DNA from: Candidatus Helarchaeota archaeon | GTDB taxonomy: Archaea; Asgardarchaeota; Lokiarchaeia; Helarchaeales; HEL-GB-A | Direction of reading: 5' to 3' | Length of the DNA stretch: 64,000 nucleotides | NCBI GenBank assembly: GCA_013375405.1 | Contig: JABXJU010000001.1 | Coordinates: 27,020 to 91,019 of the forward strand | Part shown: in pieces, positions 17,166-26,388 of the stretch | How positions within the stretch are numbered: position 1 is the stretch's first letter | Layout of the letters: every line of letters begins with the position of its first letter | Translations under genes and position numbers: made by a program | The notes under the pieces: generated by a model | The model's input: the letters and a program-made list of their open reading frames with translations, nothing else | Told to the model about the DNA's origin: nothing | Databases searched by the model: none

Positions 17166-19169
17166 TCAAAGAAGATTTTTCTTTAAGGCATAAGCATAAG
17201 GGTTTTTTCGAGTAACTTTTATAATTTTTCTCAACGGTCTTTGTTTGAAATATTTCGAAATTTGATGCGATGTTAGTTCAATTCCCTCTTTATTTAATTT
17301 TGAACTTATTTCATTTGCGGTTAAACTCAATTTTGCCTCCGCAAGCTTCGCAATAATCAAAATCAGATTTTCTTCTGGGAAAATTTTATTATTTTCTAAT
17401 TCATTACGTACTCTTTCCAAATATTCCATCTGTTTTTTCCCAAACCGCCGGATTCGCCTAGTTTCTCGTTCTAAAGTCCTATCATCTAATTCTAAATCAC
17501 TAACAAATTTCCCTTGACAACGTCCACAAAACCACTGTGATACATCATCGGTCTTAAAGAAATCGCGAAGCGTATCAATATTCATCTCATGTCCATTTTC
17601 ACAGGTAACAGTTTTTATATCAAGGATTTTGCTAATATTGAAATCTTGACTCCGATGAATTGCTAAATTATATCTCCCTCCATAGCGATTAATAGTTAAG
17701 AATCCTTGGTCCATGAGATAAATCTCAAGATTTGGGCGGCCTTGCCGAATAAATAATTTATGGACGAGAAAATGATTTTGCAACGTGTAAATCATTTTTT
17801 TCACATCATCTGAACAATCGACGGGAAGGTTAAAAACACCAATATTTTCCTTAACAAACTTTGAGTCATTATCAAGAACAACCATCCGAGAAACAAGTTT
17901 TGGCCAAGCCTTATCATCCAAGGGAATTAATTTTTGAGAAATTCCAGTCGATAGAGTGCGAAGGTTTTGTTCATAAAATTTTGTAGAGTATTTTAAAAGA
18001 TCGCTTACAGTTATTCTCTGATTAATAGCCCATTTTTCTCCTGGGTCAGTCGCAAATTCAAGGATATACCCAATATTTCGTACAACGTTAAAAGTTATTA
18101 AGAAGAACGTTTGAAAAAACGTTTCCTTCTCCTCCTCATAATTGAAAAAATCCTCCAATTGAATATTTCGATTATATTTTTTATTATAATATTCGATTCG
18201 TTTTTCTAATATGGTCTTGAGAATCTGAGCCTCGCGATTTAAATAATGGTCGTACCTAATTGCCTCTTCTATATGATAACCCTTATCTAGAAATGCCTCA
18301 CCAACCCCGATTCGGCGTAGTTGAGAAGAATATATGAAATCCTCTGGATATGCTCCAATATTCACAAAAAAATTAAGATTTTCTTTAAAATATAAATTAA
18401 AAAAATCTCCGAGCACATACTTTTGCAAGATTTCTTGAACTTTTGATGTCAGCTTTTTATCTAATGGATAAATACCCGAAAATTCATCAAGAAATAGAAT
18501 AATAGCATCAAATTTTAACTCATTTAACAAATATTTAATGAGTTCGCAGATATAGATCATGTTTTTCTGTATTTCTTCTTCAATTAGTTCGGTGGAAAAT
18601 TTTTTAACATGAGCTTTGGCTTCTTCATTTATTTTAAAGAAGAATTTTTTCATCTTTTCTGCATCCATCTCTTCTAAAGATGGTTTATCGAATTTGAAAA
18701 TCTCAAAAAAGGTGCCTGTTTTGATTCCTATCTCTTTAATTACTTGATCTTTCTTTTTTTCCTTAAAAAAGCCGACTCGCGCCGATTCAAGTGCATTTAT
18801 CAATTTTTTTAAAAAGGCAAAGAAAAAAACGAAAATGGTACTTTCCATCTCCGCAAAAATTCTCCCCAAGCAAATTTGCTTTAGGTCGATATAAATTACA
18901 ATATTTTTTTTGTTTTTCTGCAACTCCGAAATCGCTTTTAAAAAATAAAATGTCTTCCCCGATCCTTTCACACCATAATAAATTTTATTTCGGAATTCCA
19001 TTATATCATTTAAAATAATATCGTTTCCATCTTGATCTTGGATGAGTGGAACATAGAAAGCATTCAATTTTTCCCATTTTGTTTTTTCAGAATAATACTC
19101 TTCGAAAAGTGCTGCTTTTAAATCCCCTTTCAATTCATCGATAATCTCGAAAGGATTATACAATTCCAT
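17166..19169 (-). CDS. P-loop ATPase with zinc finger and winged-helix C-terminus, unknown family
   Basis: 667 residues. Walker A is GVKGSGKT (residues 66-73) and a Walker B-like IILFLDEFSG lies at about 225-235, so this is an AAA/STAND-like NTPase. The middle part is Lys/Phe-rich helical sequence. Near residues 530-560 is a zinc-finger pattern (C-E-N-G-H, then W-F-C-G-R-C). The C-terminal ~80 residues look like a winged helix (LTANEISSKLNKEGIELTSHQISKYF). The order ATPase, Zn, wHTH suggests a nucleic-acid-linked ATPase, for example a DNA maintenance or defence protein; family not recognised. It starts 8 bases after the small membrane gene at 19178-19552 and its RBS (AGGATG) overlaps that stop. 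AT content is higher than in neighbours. Confidence 0.75.
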   Translation of the reverse strand: MELYNPFEIIDELKGDLKAALFEEYYSEKTKWEKLNAFYVPLIQDQDGNDIILNDIMEFRNKIYYGVKGSGKTFYFLKAISELQKNKKNIVIYIDLKQICLGRIFAEMESTIFVFFFAFLKKLINALESARVGFFKEKKKDQVIKEIGIKTGTFFEIFKFDKPSLEEMDAEKMKKFFFKINEEAKAHVKKFSTELIEEEIQKNMIYICELIKYLLNELKFDAIILFLDEFSGIYPLDKKLTSKVQEILQKYVLGDFFNLYFKENLNFFVNIGAYPEDFIYSSQLRRIGVGEAFLDKGYHIEEAIRYDHYLNREAQILKTILEKRIEYYNKKYNRNIQLEDFFNYEEEKETFFQTFFLITFNVVRNIGYILEFATDPGEKWAINQRITVSDLLKYSTKFYEQNLRTLSTGISQKLIPLDDKAWPKLVSRMVVLDNDSKFVKENIGVFNLPVDCSDDVKKMIYTLQNHFLVHKLFIRQGRPNLEIYLMDQGFLTINRYGGRYNLAIHRSQDFNISKILDIKTVTCENGHEMNIDTLRDFFKTDDVSQWFCGRCQGKFVSDLELDDRTLERETRRIRRFGKKQMEYLERVRNELENNKIFPEENLILIIAKLAEAKLSLTANEISSKLNKEGIELTSHQISKYFKQRPLRKIIKVTRKNPYAYALKKNLL

Positions 19170-19177
19170 TCTTCATC

Positions 19178-19552
19178 CTACCTAAATAATTCTGTTTTAA
19201 ACCATTGTATTTTATCTTTTAATTCATTTAATTCCCCAAAATATAATGTAGTGGAAAGTCGTGATAGTTCATCAATTAACTCTTTCATTTTTATTTTATT
19301 CTTTTGATTTAGAACTGAAAAAACACATTGATCTAACATGAGAAGGCTATTTTTATAAAGAATATCATCTTCCTTATTTCCAAATCTAGAGCGTAAGGTC
19401 TGTCTCATTGACTGGAGATAACTAGATAAAACTTCCCTAAACTTCTGATCATTACCTTTTTTTATCTCAAATATCATTATTATCAGAGACAGGATTCCTA
19501 TAGCTTCTATTGCTTGGAAAATAACGTTTAATAATTCTAAGGACATGGACAC
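19178..19552 (-). CDS. Small N-terminally anchored helical protein, partner of the P-loop ATPase
   Basis: 124 residues. One membrane helix (about residues 8-27) followed by a helical, charged cytoplasmic domain (about 95 residues) without recognised family. It is transcribed with the downstream ATPase, 8 bases apart, so the two probably form a membrane-tethered ATPase pair. ATG at 19552; the preceding 170 bases separate it from the divergent GTPase gene and should hold both promoters. Confidence 0.65.
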   Translation of the reverse strand: MSMSLELLNVIFQAIEAIGILSLIIMIFEIKKGNDQKFREVLSSYLQSMRQTLRSRFGNKEDDILYKNSLLMLDQCVFSVLNQKNKIKMKELIDELSRLSTTLYFGELNELKDKIQWFKTELFR

Positions 19553-19724
19553 TCACCACTCAATTATAATAAATATTTATACCCAATTAAAATTAACGAA
19601 TAAAGGAAACTGATAACAAAAAAGTGAAATTAATAAGCAATTTAAATTTTTGTACTGGTATAGTTCCCAATTAACGGGGTTCAATTTAAGTTCAAAAGAT
19701 TTCAACATTGATTGAGAGGCGCGA

Positions 19725-20654
19725 TTGAATATGAGCCACCAAATCCTAAAGGTTTTAATAGTGGGTTTAGATAATTCCGGGAAAACCTCAATAATTAACA
19801 CATTAGAACAAAAATTTGCGAGTTATCATGCCTTAAAACCGACCGTAAGTTTCAATGTTAGGGATGAGTTTACAATTTTAGGACTTCCAATAAAAGTTTG
19901 GGATCTAGGGGGGCAGAAACAGTACCGCGATGAATATCTCACCAAAAAAGGTTTCATTTTTGGAGAAACCAACCTCCTCTTCTTTGTGGTAGATGTCCAA
20001 GATCCAAAACGATATTCCGAAGCAGTTGATTACTTTGAAAAAGCTATCAATCTTTTAGTAAAGCTAGGTTTTTCCCCAATTGTTATAGTTTTATTTCATA
20101 AAGTAGATCCAGAGATTAAAGATTCGAAAAGAATCCTTAAAGTTCTTCCAATATTGAAAGATTATTTTGATCGTCTTCCTACTTCCTTAAAAATCGGATT
20201 TTTTGAAACGAGTATTTTCGATCGTGAAACTCTATCACGCGCTTTTATTGACGGAATTTTCAAAGCCATTCCAAAAACGGCTGTGATCCAAGAAGCATTG
20301 AATGATTTCATGAGAAATACGGATGCTGAGGCAGTAGTCCTTCTTGATGATAACGTGTTAATACTAGGTGAGGCGTATAAAGACGAGACATCTAGAACTC
20401 TTTGTCAAATTAGCGGTCCATTTCTATCAAATATGACCGAAAAGTTATTAAAATACAACCTGAGCGTACCTCAGGTATTGGAAGCTCAAATGGAAGATGG
20501 CTGGCTGTTTCAAAAACCCCTCCAAGTTGGAGACACTCGATTCTATATAGTTTTCTTTACAAAACAAAAATTTCTAGATAAGATTAATAAATATTTACCG
20601 AGATTGGCTGAAGACTTATCCAATTTAATTAAATATGTGGTATCGCCAGACTAA
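19725..20654 (+). CDS. Arf/Rag-like small GTPase fused to a roadblock-like domain
   Basis: 309 residues. GTPase motifs in order: G1 GLDNSGKTS (residues 14-22), G2 threonine in KPTVSFN, G3 WDLGGQKQYRD (the Arf-type WDxGGQ), a G4 FHKVDPE in place of NKxD, and a G5-like TSIFD. The WDLGGQ and the length match Arf and Rag families. The last ~115 residues (from AEAVVLLDDNVLILGEAY) have the alternating helix-strand pattern of a roadblock/longin-like domain, the arrangement found in eukaryotic Rag GTPases. It binds GTP in the cytoplasm and probably acts as a switch. TTG 19725 has GAGG five bases upstream; ATG 19731 is the alternative. Such GTPases are an Asgard hallmark. Confidence 0.85.
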   Translation: MNMSHQILKVLIVGLDNSGKTSIINTLEQKFASYHALKPTVSFNVRDEFTILGLPIKVWDLGGQKQYRDEYLTKKGFIFGETNLLFFVVDVQDPKRYSEAVDYFEKAINLLVKLGFSPIVIVLFHKVDPEIKDSKRILKVLPILKDYFDRLPTSLKIGFFETSIFDRETLSRAFIDGIFKAIPKTAVIQEALNDFMRNTDAEAVVLLDDNVLILGEAYKDETSRTLCQISGPFLSNMTEKLLKYNLSVPQVLEAQMEDGWLFQKPLQVGDTRFYIVFFTKQKFLDKINKYLPRLAEDLSNLIKYVVSPD

Positions 20655-20712
20655 CTTTTAATGGACAAATTTTTATGCATAATCACTATAATGTTTTCGG
20701 AGTTGAATTCGG

Positions 20713-21432
20713 ATGATTCCTTATTCGGGTATGACTAAAGTCGAAGATGGTTTACATAAATATGAATTACGACTTCTCACTTACAAATCGGAATTATTTT
20801 ATGATTTAAATAAATGTATTGGCTGTCTCTTTTGCATTCAGACTTGTCCGAAGGAAGCGATAACGCGGACCGTTGAGAAAGGAGTAGCCTATAATGTAGT
20901 TGATATGGAAAAATGTGCGATGTGCGGAATTTGTGATTATATCTGCCCCTCAGGCGCATTTCAGTTCTTCATCGAAGGGACTCGGAAAATATTATTAGTA
21001 GATAACAAATCCTTGCCAAAACTTGTTGTCACCGAAATAAGCGGAAAAAATCAACAATTAAGAAAATTTATTGAAGGCAGGCTCCAAATCGATATGACAC
21101 AATGGACTGCAGACTGCAAATCGTGTGCAGACGTCTGTCCCTCCGGATGTTTAACGATAAATGAAAAGAACCAACTTGAAGTTAATGAAGAGAAGTGTAT
21201 TTACTGCGGAAGTTGCGAAAGAGAATGTATGAACCTCGGAAAGGAAGGCTTAATTAAAGTCATTCGCAAACGCCTTTTATATGAGGGTAAAATTGATGAA
21301 TTCTCTACCCCTTGGAATGATATAGTGACAAAATTAATTTCTTTTGAAGTAATGGCTAAGGAATTAAAAGGTAAAGCGACTGAGGAGGCCGCTGAAAGAG
21401 TAAAAACTCAGCTTAAACATCTTTTAAAATAG
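20713..21432 (+). CDS. Polyferredoxin with four [4Fe-4S]-type motifs
   Basis: 239 residues with CIGCLFCIQTCP, CAMCGICDYICP, CKSCADVCPSG and CIYCGSCEREC, i.e. two normal ferredoxin pairs separated by ~70 residues. The third motif lacks one cysteine spacing of the standard pattern. C-terminal ~65 residues are helical and Lys-rich. It sits 44 bases before a CoA-transferase on the same strand, so the pair may serve one acyl-CoA related pathway; this is inference. ATG at 20713. Confidence 0.8.
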   Translation: MIPYSGMTKVEDGLHKYELRLLTYKSELFYDLNKCIGCLFCIQTCPKEAITRTVEKGVAYNVVDMEKCAMCGICDYICPSGAFQFFIEGTRKILLVDNKSLPKLVVTEISGKNQQLRKFIEGRLQIDMTQWTADCKSCADVCPSGCLTINEKNQLEVNEEKCIYCGSCERECMNLGKEGLIKVIRKRLLYEGKIDEFSTPWNDIVTKLISFEVMAKELKGKATEEAAERVKTQLKHLLK

Positions 21433-21476
21433 TTTCACATTTTAGTCGTATTATAATTTAGTTCTGAGTGATTTAA

Positions 21477-22655
21477 ATGCCAAGAACATTAGAAGGAGTG
21501 CGGATCTTAGATTTATCGCAATTTATCTCAGGCCCATGGGGAAGTAAATTCCTCGCCGATCAAGGGGCAGAAGTCATTAAGGTGGAACCCCCTGGTTTTG
21601 GTGAAGCAATGCGGATGTTCATATTTTTTGATAAACAGATAGCCCCGCTTTTTACCATTGTAAATCGGAATAAAAAATCAATAACCTTAAACCTAAGAAC
21701 GTCTGAAGGACAGGAAATATTAAAAGATCTGGTTAAGTCTGTTGACGTCCTATTAGAGAACTTCACACCGGGGATTATGGAAAAATGGGGTATAGGATAT
21801 AAAACCCTAAAGGAAATCAATCCCCGCCTTATTTATGCAGCTATTTCAGGCTTTGGACAGACAGGTTCTCTAAGAAATAGAACAGCTTTTGATATAATAG
21901 CGCAAGCGACCTCAGGAGTCATTAATGCGATGCAATTGGATGGGCCCCCTGGAATTCCACTTGCCGACTATTCCGCAGGACATTTGATTGCATTAGGCAT
22001 TGTTGAAGCGCTTTATTGGCGCGAAAAGTCAGGTAAAGGACAACTTATTGATTTGTCTATGCAAGATATGATGTATGCTGTGAATATTAGAGCTCAGGCA
22101 CGTGAATTCATTGATAAGGCCAAAGAACGAGAATTAATGGCATCAAGATGGCTTCCCACTTATAACCAGTACCCAACTAAAGATGGGTTCCGCGTCGCGA
22201 TTGTAAGTATTACTGAAAAGCAATTTAAAAGATTAATGAATATTATTGGCCGTCCTGAGTTGACGCGAGATCGCCGACTAAAAAATCCAGTGAAAAGAAT
22301 TGACAATATTGAGTTCTTAGATGAAGTGATGGAAACATGGACAAAAACAAAGACCCGCGAGCAAATTATTCAATTATTAGAAGAAAATCGGATTCCTTGT
22401 GGTCCTGTATTAACAATTGAAGAAGTTCATGACCTTCCACAGCTGGAATCTCGCGGAATGTACATCCGAAATTTTAAATTCGAAGGCGTCGAGAAAGCTA
22501 CGATTCCTGGGCCGGTTCTCAAATTCTCAGAAACCCCTGGAACTATTGAAACCAAAGGACCTGATTTAGGGCAACATAACAAAGAAATTTATGAAGATTT
22601 ACTTGGTATATCTTCTGAAAAACTCGAAGAATTAAAGAAAAAAGGAATTATTTAA
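21477..22655 (+). CDS. Family III acyl-CoA transferase (CaiB/BaiF), second paralogue
   Basis: 392 residues with the same family hallmarks as 10819-12009: VRILDLSQFISGPWGSKFLAD, FTIVNRNKKSITLNL, the L-A-D-Y-S-A-G stretch with the catalytic Asp, and a closing VLKFSETPGTIETKGPDLGQHN. The two copies are clearly diverged, so they probably act on different acids. ATG at 21477, 19 bases before the MFS transporter, which suggests that the transporter brings in or exports the acid. Confidence 0.88.
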   Translation: MPRTLEGVRILDLSQFISGPWGSKFLADQGAEVIKVEPPGFGEAMRMFIFFDKQIAPLFTIVNRNKKSITLNLRTSEGQEILKDLVKSVDVLLENFTPGIMEKWGIGYKTLKEINPRLIYAAISGFGQTGSLRNRTAFDIIAQATSGVINAMQLDGPPGIPLADYSAGHLIALGIVEALYWREKSGKGQLIDLSMQDMMYAVNIRAQAREFIDKAKERELMASRWLPTYNQYPTKDGFRVAIVSITEKQFKRLMNIIGRPELTRDRRLKNPVKRIDNIEFLDEVMETWTKTKTREQIIQLLEENRIPCGPVLTIEEVHDLPQLESRGMYIRNFKFEGVEKATIPGPVLKFSETPGTIETKGPDLGQHNKEIYEDLLGISSEKLEELKKKGII

Positions 22656-22674
22656 AATGAAATAAAGTGAAAAA

Positions 22675-23931
22675 ATGAAAAAAGAGCATTCCTTTAATGT
22701 CATAATTTTATTAGTTTTTTTCTCATCAGCCCTAATCGGTACCTTATTGCCCATGGCACAAGATTTAGCGACTAATCCACTAATACAAGTAACTCAAGCC
22801 CAAGTAGAACTCATTTCGTCCCTCTTCTTAATTGTTGGTGCTTGTTGCTCACTAATTTGGGCGATTTTAGCTACTAGATTTTCCCGCAAAAAATTATTAT
22901 TATTTGCAACCTTAGAATGGTCAATTTGCGCTTCGTTAACAGGTTTAGCAACAGACTTTCTCTCTCTACTTGCCTTTCAACTTCTCACTGCAATCGGGTT
23001 TGGTGCAGTTATCCCTATAACATTCTCTCTAATTGTTGATTTAAAGAAATCTGAAGAAAGGGGCTTTGCTTTTGGTTGGAAAGAAACCAATTATGTTCTA
23101 GGTATTGGATTTGCTCAAATTCTTTCTGGATTTTTAATCGAACATTATCCATGGTATGTCCCCTTCATCGTGATTTCAATAGGCGGCTTCGTTTGTACAT
23201 TTTTATTATTCTCGATGACACCACCTGAAAGGGGCGAAATGGATAATATAAATGATAGCTCCGATATAAGCGCCACTTGGATAAGGAGAGAAGATTTTAA
23301 GGAATTAGCTAAAAATAAATCTAATATCTTAATATTACTTTTTAATTTTGCGTTATTTATTGGGCTTGGTGCAATTTCTATCAATTTGTCACTAATGTTA
23401 AGCAATCCTTCCGATCATGGTTTTCCTATTGAAACTGCAACCATTTTTCTTGTAATTATATACATCGGCCAAATACCCAGTGGAGCACTTCTTGGAAAAT
23501 TTAGTGATAAAAAATATAAAAACAATGTAAATGGCCGAATTAAAGTTGTTATAATGTGTCTTATGCTTGGGGCTACGCTCTATATTATTGGATTTTCAAT
23601 GGCTTTTACTTTTACAGCACCACAAGGTATTATTGCATTATTTCTTCTTATTACATCAGTAGGTGCCTTCTTTTTTGGTGGTATTGATCCACTCCTTCAA
23701 GCAACTTTAGGTGAAATCAATACTCCCCAAACTCGATCGACAATTTATTCACTTAACTACTTAACTTATAGCTTTGGTAGAAGCATAAGCCTTTTAATTC
23801 TGACGGGCTTCCTCCTAAATTTTGGCTTTTTTAGAGTTGGATTTATTATCTTATCGATTATTTGCTTATGCTGCATATTGTTTTTAATTCCTTTATTGAA
23901 AACCTTACATGAGGAATCTCCAAAAAATTAA
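22675..23931 (+). CDS. MFS transporter, 12 predicted membrane helices
   Basis: 418 residues with about twelve hydrophobic helices and a hydrophilic loop at the middle (MTPPERGEMDNINDSSD). The A-loop motif between helices 2 and 3 is weak (ATRFSRKKLLLF instead of GxLaDrxGrkxxL) and the second half has GKFSDKKYKNNVNGR. Substrate not predictable. Same strand and 19 bases after the CoA-transferase, thus probably transporting a carboxylic acid, but this is inference. ATG at 22675. Confidence 0.82.
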   Translation: MKKEHSFNVIILLVFFSSALIGTLLPMAQDLATNPLIQVTQAQVELISSLFLIVGACCSLIWAILATRFSRKKLLLFATLEWSICASLTGLATDFLSLLAFQLLTAIGFGAVIPITFSLIVDLKKSEERGFAFGWKETNYVLGIGFAQILSGFLIEHYPWYVPFIVISIGGFVCTFLLFSMTPPERGEMDNINDSSDISATWIRREDFKELAKNKSNILILLFNFALFIGLGAISINLSLMLSNPSDHGFPIETATIFLVIIYIGQIPSGALLGKFSDKKYKNNVNGRIKVVIMCLMLGATLYIIGFSMAFTFTAPQGIIALFLLITSVGAFFFGGIDPLLQATLGEINTPQTRSTIYSLNYLTYSFGRSISLLILTGFLLNFGFFRVGFIILSIICLCCILFLIPLLKTLHEESPKN

Positions 23932-24041
23932 TTTTTGACTATATAGGAGAAAAACAAAATGAAATTGCAAGGGAAATAATAAAATAAATGAACAAGACTT
24001 GAGATATCTGAATAAAAACTCAAAGAATTTGGGAATGGACT

Positions 24042-24743
24042 ATGAAGATAAGAGAAGATCGTTGTGTAGGATGTGGGCAATGTGTCACTGTATGTCCTGT
24101 CCAAGCAATTAGTATAGTTGATGAAAAAGCTGTCATAAACATAGATCTTTGTGTTGAATGCTCCACGTGCCAGAGATCTGCGGATTGTCCAGTCAACGCA
24201 ATTAAGTTTAAGCGCTTAAAATGGCCACGATTAGTCCGAAACCCCTTTAGTGATGTAATTGCCACTCACAAATTGACAGGGATTCCTGGGCGGGGCACAG
24301 AAGAAATGAAGATCAATGACATTACCAATCGATTCGGCTCGAATGAAATTGGCATCTCGATTGAAGTTGGGCGCCCCGGAGTAGGGACCCGATTGGAAAA
24401 TGTCGAATTATTCACAATTAAATTGTCAAAAATTGGCGTGGATTATGAACCGAACAGTCCAGTTAGCGCCCTTTTCGTTGATAATCAAGGCCACATTAAG
24501 GAGGAAATAAAGGACGAGAGGGTTCTTTCTGCCATAATAGAGTTCAAAGTGCCAACAGAGAAGGCACCTTTCGTTTTACAAGTGATTAAAGAAGTGGAAA
24601 AGAAAATCGACACGGTTTTCTCTGTTGGGATTGTATCACGCGTGATGGAGGATGGGACAATTCCTGCAATGGACTTGTTAACTCAGAACGGATTCTCAGT
24701 AAGACCCAATGCAAAAGTAAATCTGGGCTTAGGGCGGAGGTGA
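24042..24743 (+). CDS. Ferredoxin domain fused to an unrecognised alpha/beta domain
   Basis: 233 residues. N-terminal 2[4Fe-4S]-like domain (CVGCGQCVTVCPVQAI and CVECSTCQRSADCPVNAI) of about 60 residues; the rest is an unfamiliar domain with GIPGRGTEEMKINDIT and GRPGVGTRLENVE motifs and about six strands. The Fe-S part suggests a redox step, the rest possibly cofactor binding. It is followed 7 bases later by a TTG-started cysteine-motif partner, so they form a two-gene unit. ATG at 24042, preceded by AT-rich sequence. The start is supported by the first cysteine motif at residue ~7. Confidence 0.75.
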   Translation: MKIREDRCVGCGQCVTVCPVQAISIVDEKAVINIDLCVECSTCQRSADCPVNAIKFKRLKWPRLVRNPFSDVIATHKLTGIPGRGTEEMKINDITNRFGSNEIGISIEVGRPGVGTRLENVELFTIKLSKIGVDYEPNSPVSALFVDNQGHIKEEIKDERVLSAIIEFKVPTEKAPFVLQVIKEVEKKIDTVFSVGIVSRVMEDGTIPAMDLLTQNGFSVRPNAKVNLGLGRR

Positions 24744-24750
24744 GAAGCGT

Positions 24751-25347
24751 TTGACCCATTCTTTGCATCGAAAAGGAAAGGAAGACGATTTAAAGTCCGA
24801 TTACGTGATTCTAGCTATGCGGGCAGCTGGGATTCATGATAAAACTCCCGAAGTAAAACAAATAGCGAGGCAAAAACTACTACGAATTGGAGAAATAATG
24901 GACCAGCATGAGCCTACAAATATTATGATGGACCGCCTCCGACGATTTTCTCCTGCTATTACAGCCTCCTTTGATAACATTAAATCCGTGAAACAAATTT
25001 TACAGGTCCTTAAACAAGAAGATTTGGGCATCTCTATCGTGGTAAGCGGTTTAATTTCTGAAATTCAAAAAGTAGTTAAAGATGTGGGTCTTCAAATGCA
25101 TACCGTTCATCTCTCCTTGGGGGTTTTTGGAAAAAAAGAGCTGCTACCGTCTGAGGAAATTCTGGAACTCACCACTATGTGCGGACACCATTGTGTCTCC
25201 TCTCAATCAGTCACTCACTATGTGGAGCAGATCAAAAAGAATAAAATCAGTCTTGACGCCGCTGCACAAGAGCTAGCAAAACCCTGTGTCTGTGGTATCG
25301 TAAATCCTACGAGAGTTCATCGAATTCTTAACGAATTACTTACATGA
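24751..25347 (+). CDS. Cys-motif partner of the ferredoxin fusion, unknown family
   Basis: 198 residues, TTG start with GGAGGTGAG just upstream (overlapping the previous stop). Helical N-terminal half (ARQKLLRIGEIMDQ) and a C-terminal half with MCGHHCVS and CVCG motifs near residues 144-149 and 185-188. Together they may bind a metal or an Fe-S cluster. I do not recognise a family. It follows the ferredoxin fusion 24042-24743, so the pair probably works as one enzyme or maturation factor. Confidence 0.7.
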   Translation: MTHSLHRKGKEDDLKSDYVILAMRAAGIHDKTPEVKQIARQKLLRIGEIMDQHEPTNIMMDRLRRFSPAITASFDNIKSVKQILQVLKQEDLGISIVVSGLISEIQKVVKDVGLQMHTVHLSLGVFGKKELLPSEEILELTTMCGHHCVSSQSVTHYVEQIKKNKISLDAAAQELAKPCVCGIVNPTRVHRILNELLT

Positions 25348-25406
25348 ATGCCCTCCAAAAGACTTATAGTCCTAATTAATCTCTGTAAAAATAAGAGGTT
25401 TTTATA

Positions 25407-25658
25407 TTGAAAATAAAAGGGCTCGTAATAATAAATCCAAAAAATAGGAAAAAAGCAGAATATAAAGGGGAGTTAGATGATATGGGTATGAACTTAACAA
25501 TTCCCCAAGATATATTAAATGAATTAGGCTTAAAATCCCGCGATTCTGTGATGATTGAATTTAAGGGAAGAAGAGTATCGACTAATATTGGCCGAGATGG
25601 ATTTGTCGGACTTACTCGACCTGAAATAAATAAATTAGGATATTTAGAGGGTAAATAA
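25407..25658 (+). CDS. Small SpoVT/AbrB-like DNA-binding protein
   Basis: 83 residues. The central part NLTIPQDILNELGLKSRDSVMIEFKGR has the swapped-hairpin AbrB pattern (L-x-IP-x-x-[IL]-x-x-x-L-x-L-x-x-x-D-x-V). It may be a transcription factor or the antitoxin type, but no toxin gene is seen beside it. TTG start at 25407; no clear alternative. 50 bases to the convergent gene. Confidence 0.55.
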   Translation: MKIKGLVIINPKNRKKAEYKGELDDMGMNLTIPQDILNELGLKSRDSVMIEFKGRRVSTNIGRDGFVGLTRPEINKLGYLEGK

Positions 25659-25704
25659 ACTTATTATTCCGGTTTAAAAAGTTAGTGCGATTCAGAATTT
25701 ATTC

Positions 25705-26388
25705 CTATTTACTTTTATCTTTTTTCTGCTTTGCCTTCCAACGTTTTAATGCGCGCTTTTCAAGCAATTCTGAATAGAGGGGCCATTTATCAGGACTACC
25801 TGGTTGTTTTCTTGTTATTTGAAACTTACATGTTTTAGATCCGGCGGGTATAGTGCTTAAGAATTCAATATTGAAACCGACCGATGGATGTAGCTCTCGC
25901 ACCCGATCTAATATCCCCTGAACTAAATAGCGTTGAATTCTGCAATCGAACGCCTTGTACACATCTTCGAGCGGACACCATAAAATATCAAATTCGCATT
26001 TATCATCATCAATGATATGGGGATCCTCAACAGATGTCCAACTGACGGTATTAATTTTTGTTGCAATGAAACTAACTAACTCAATATCGGGAATATCAGG
26101 AGGAACCTCAATTCCAACAAACATTTCATCTGCCATATCCCGTCCGATTTTTATCAAAGCCTCATTACAAACCTTCTGCCCTTCTGGTCCAAAATTTTCT
26201 TCTACATCCTCCAACATTTGAAGTACTGCCTTTGCCATAAAAATACTAAACTGAAAGAACGTCGCTGGATCAAAATCTGGGCGGGTGAGAACCTCTTTCC
26301 TAAAACGATCTGTTGCCTCTTTGTAAGGTTCTTTGAATTTATCTTTTATTTTTTTCCAGTTTTCCTCCTTACGATCTGCATTTTTCAT
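25705..26388 (-). CDS. ATC hydrolase-like protein (L-2-amino-thiazoline-4-carboxylate hydrolase family, tentative)
   Basis: 227 residues. Contains a helical N-terminal half and a C-terminal domain with the spaced cysteines CEFDILWCPLED, FDCRIQ and KTCKFQI, and a glycine-rich turn, resembling the ATC hydrolase-like family of soluble cysteine-containing proteins. The C-terminal ~25 residues are Lys/Arg-rich. The biological substrate in archaea is not known. Single gene on the minus strand; ATG at 26388. Confidence 0.5.
   Translation of the reverse strand: MKNADRKEENWKKIKDKFKEPYKEATDRFRKEVLTRPDFDPATFFQFSIFMAKAVLQMLEDVEENFGPEGQKVCNEALIKIGRDMADEMFVGIEVPPDIPDIELVSFIATKINTVSWTSVEDPHIIDDDKCEFDILWCPLEDVYKAFDCRIQRYLVQGILDRVRELHPSVGFNIEFLSTIPAGSKTCKFQITRKQPGSPDKWPLYSELLEKRALKRWKAKQKKDKSK

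Noticed and set aside
19577..19801. Minus-strand frame of 74 aa.
   Set aside because: Overlaps the start of the GTPase gene; no motif and AT-rich composition.
24741..24743. TGA ending the ferredoxin fusion, tested as Sec.
   Set aside because: The next gene has its own RBS and start, and no Cys-equivalent context is seen around the TGA.
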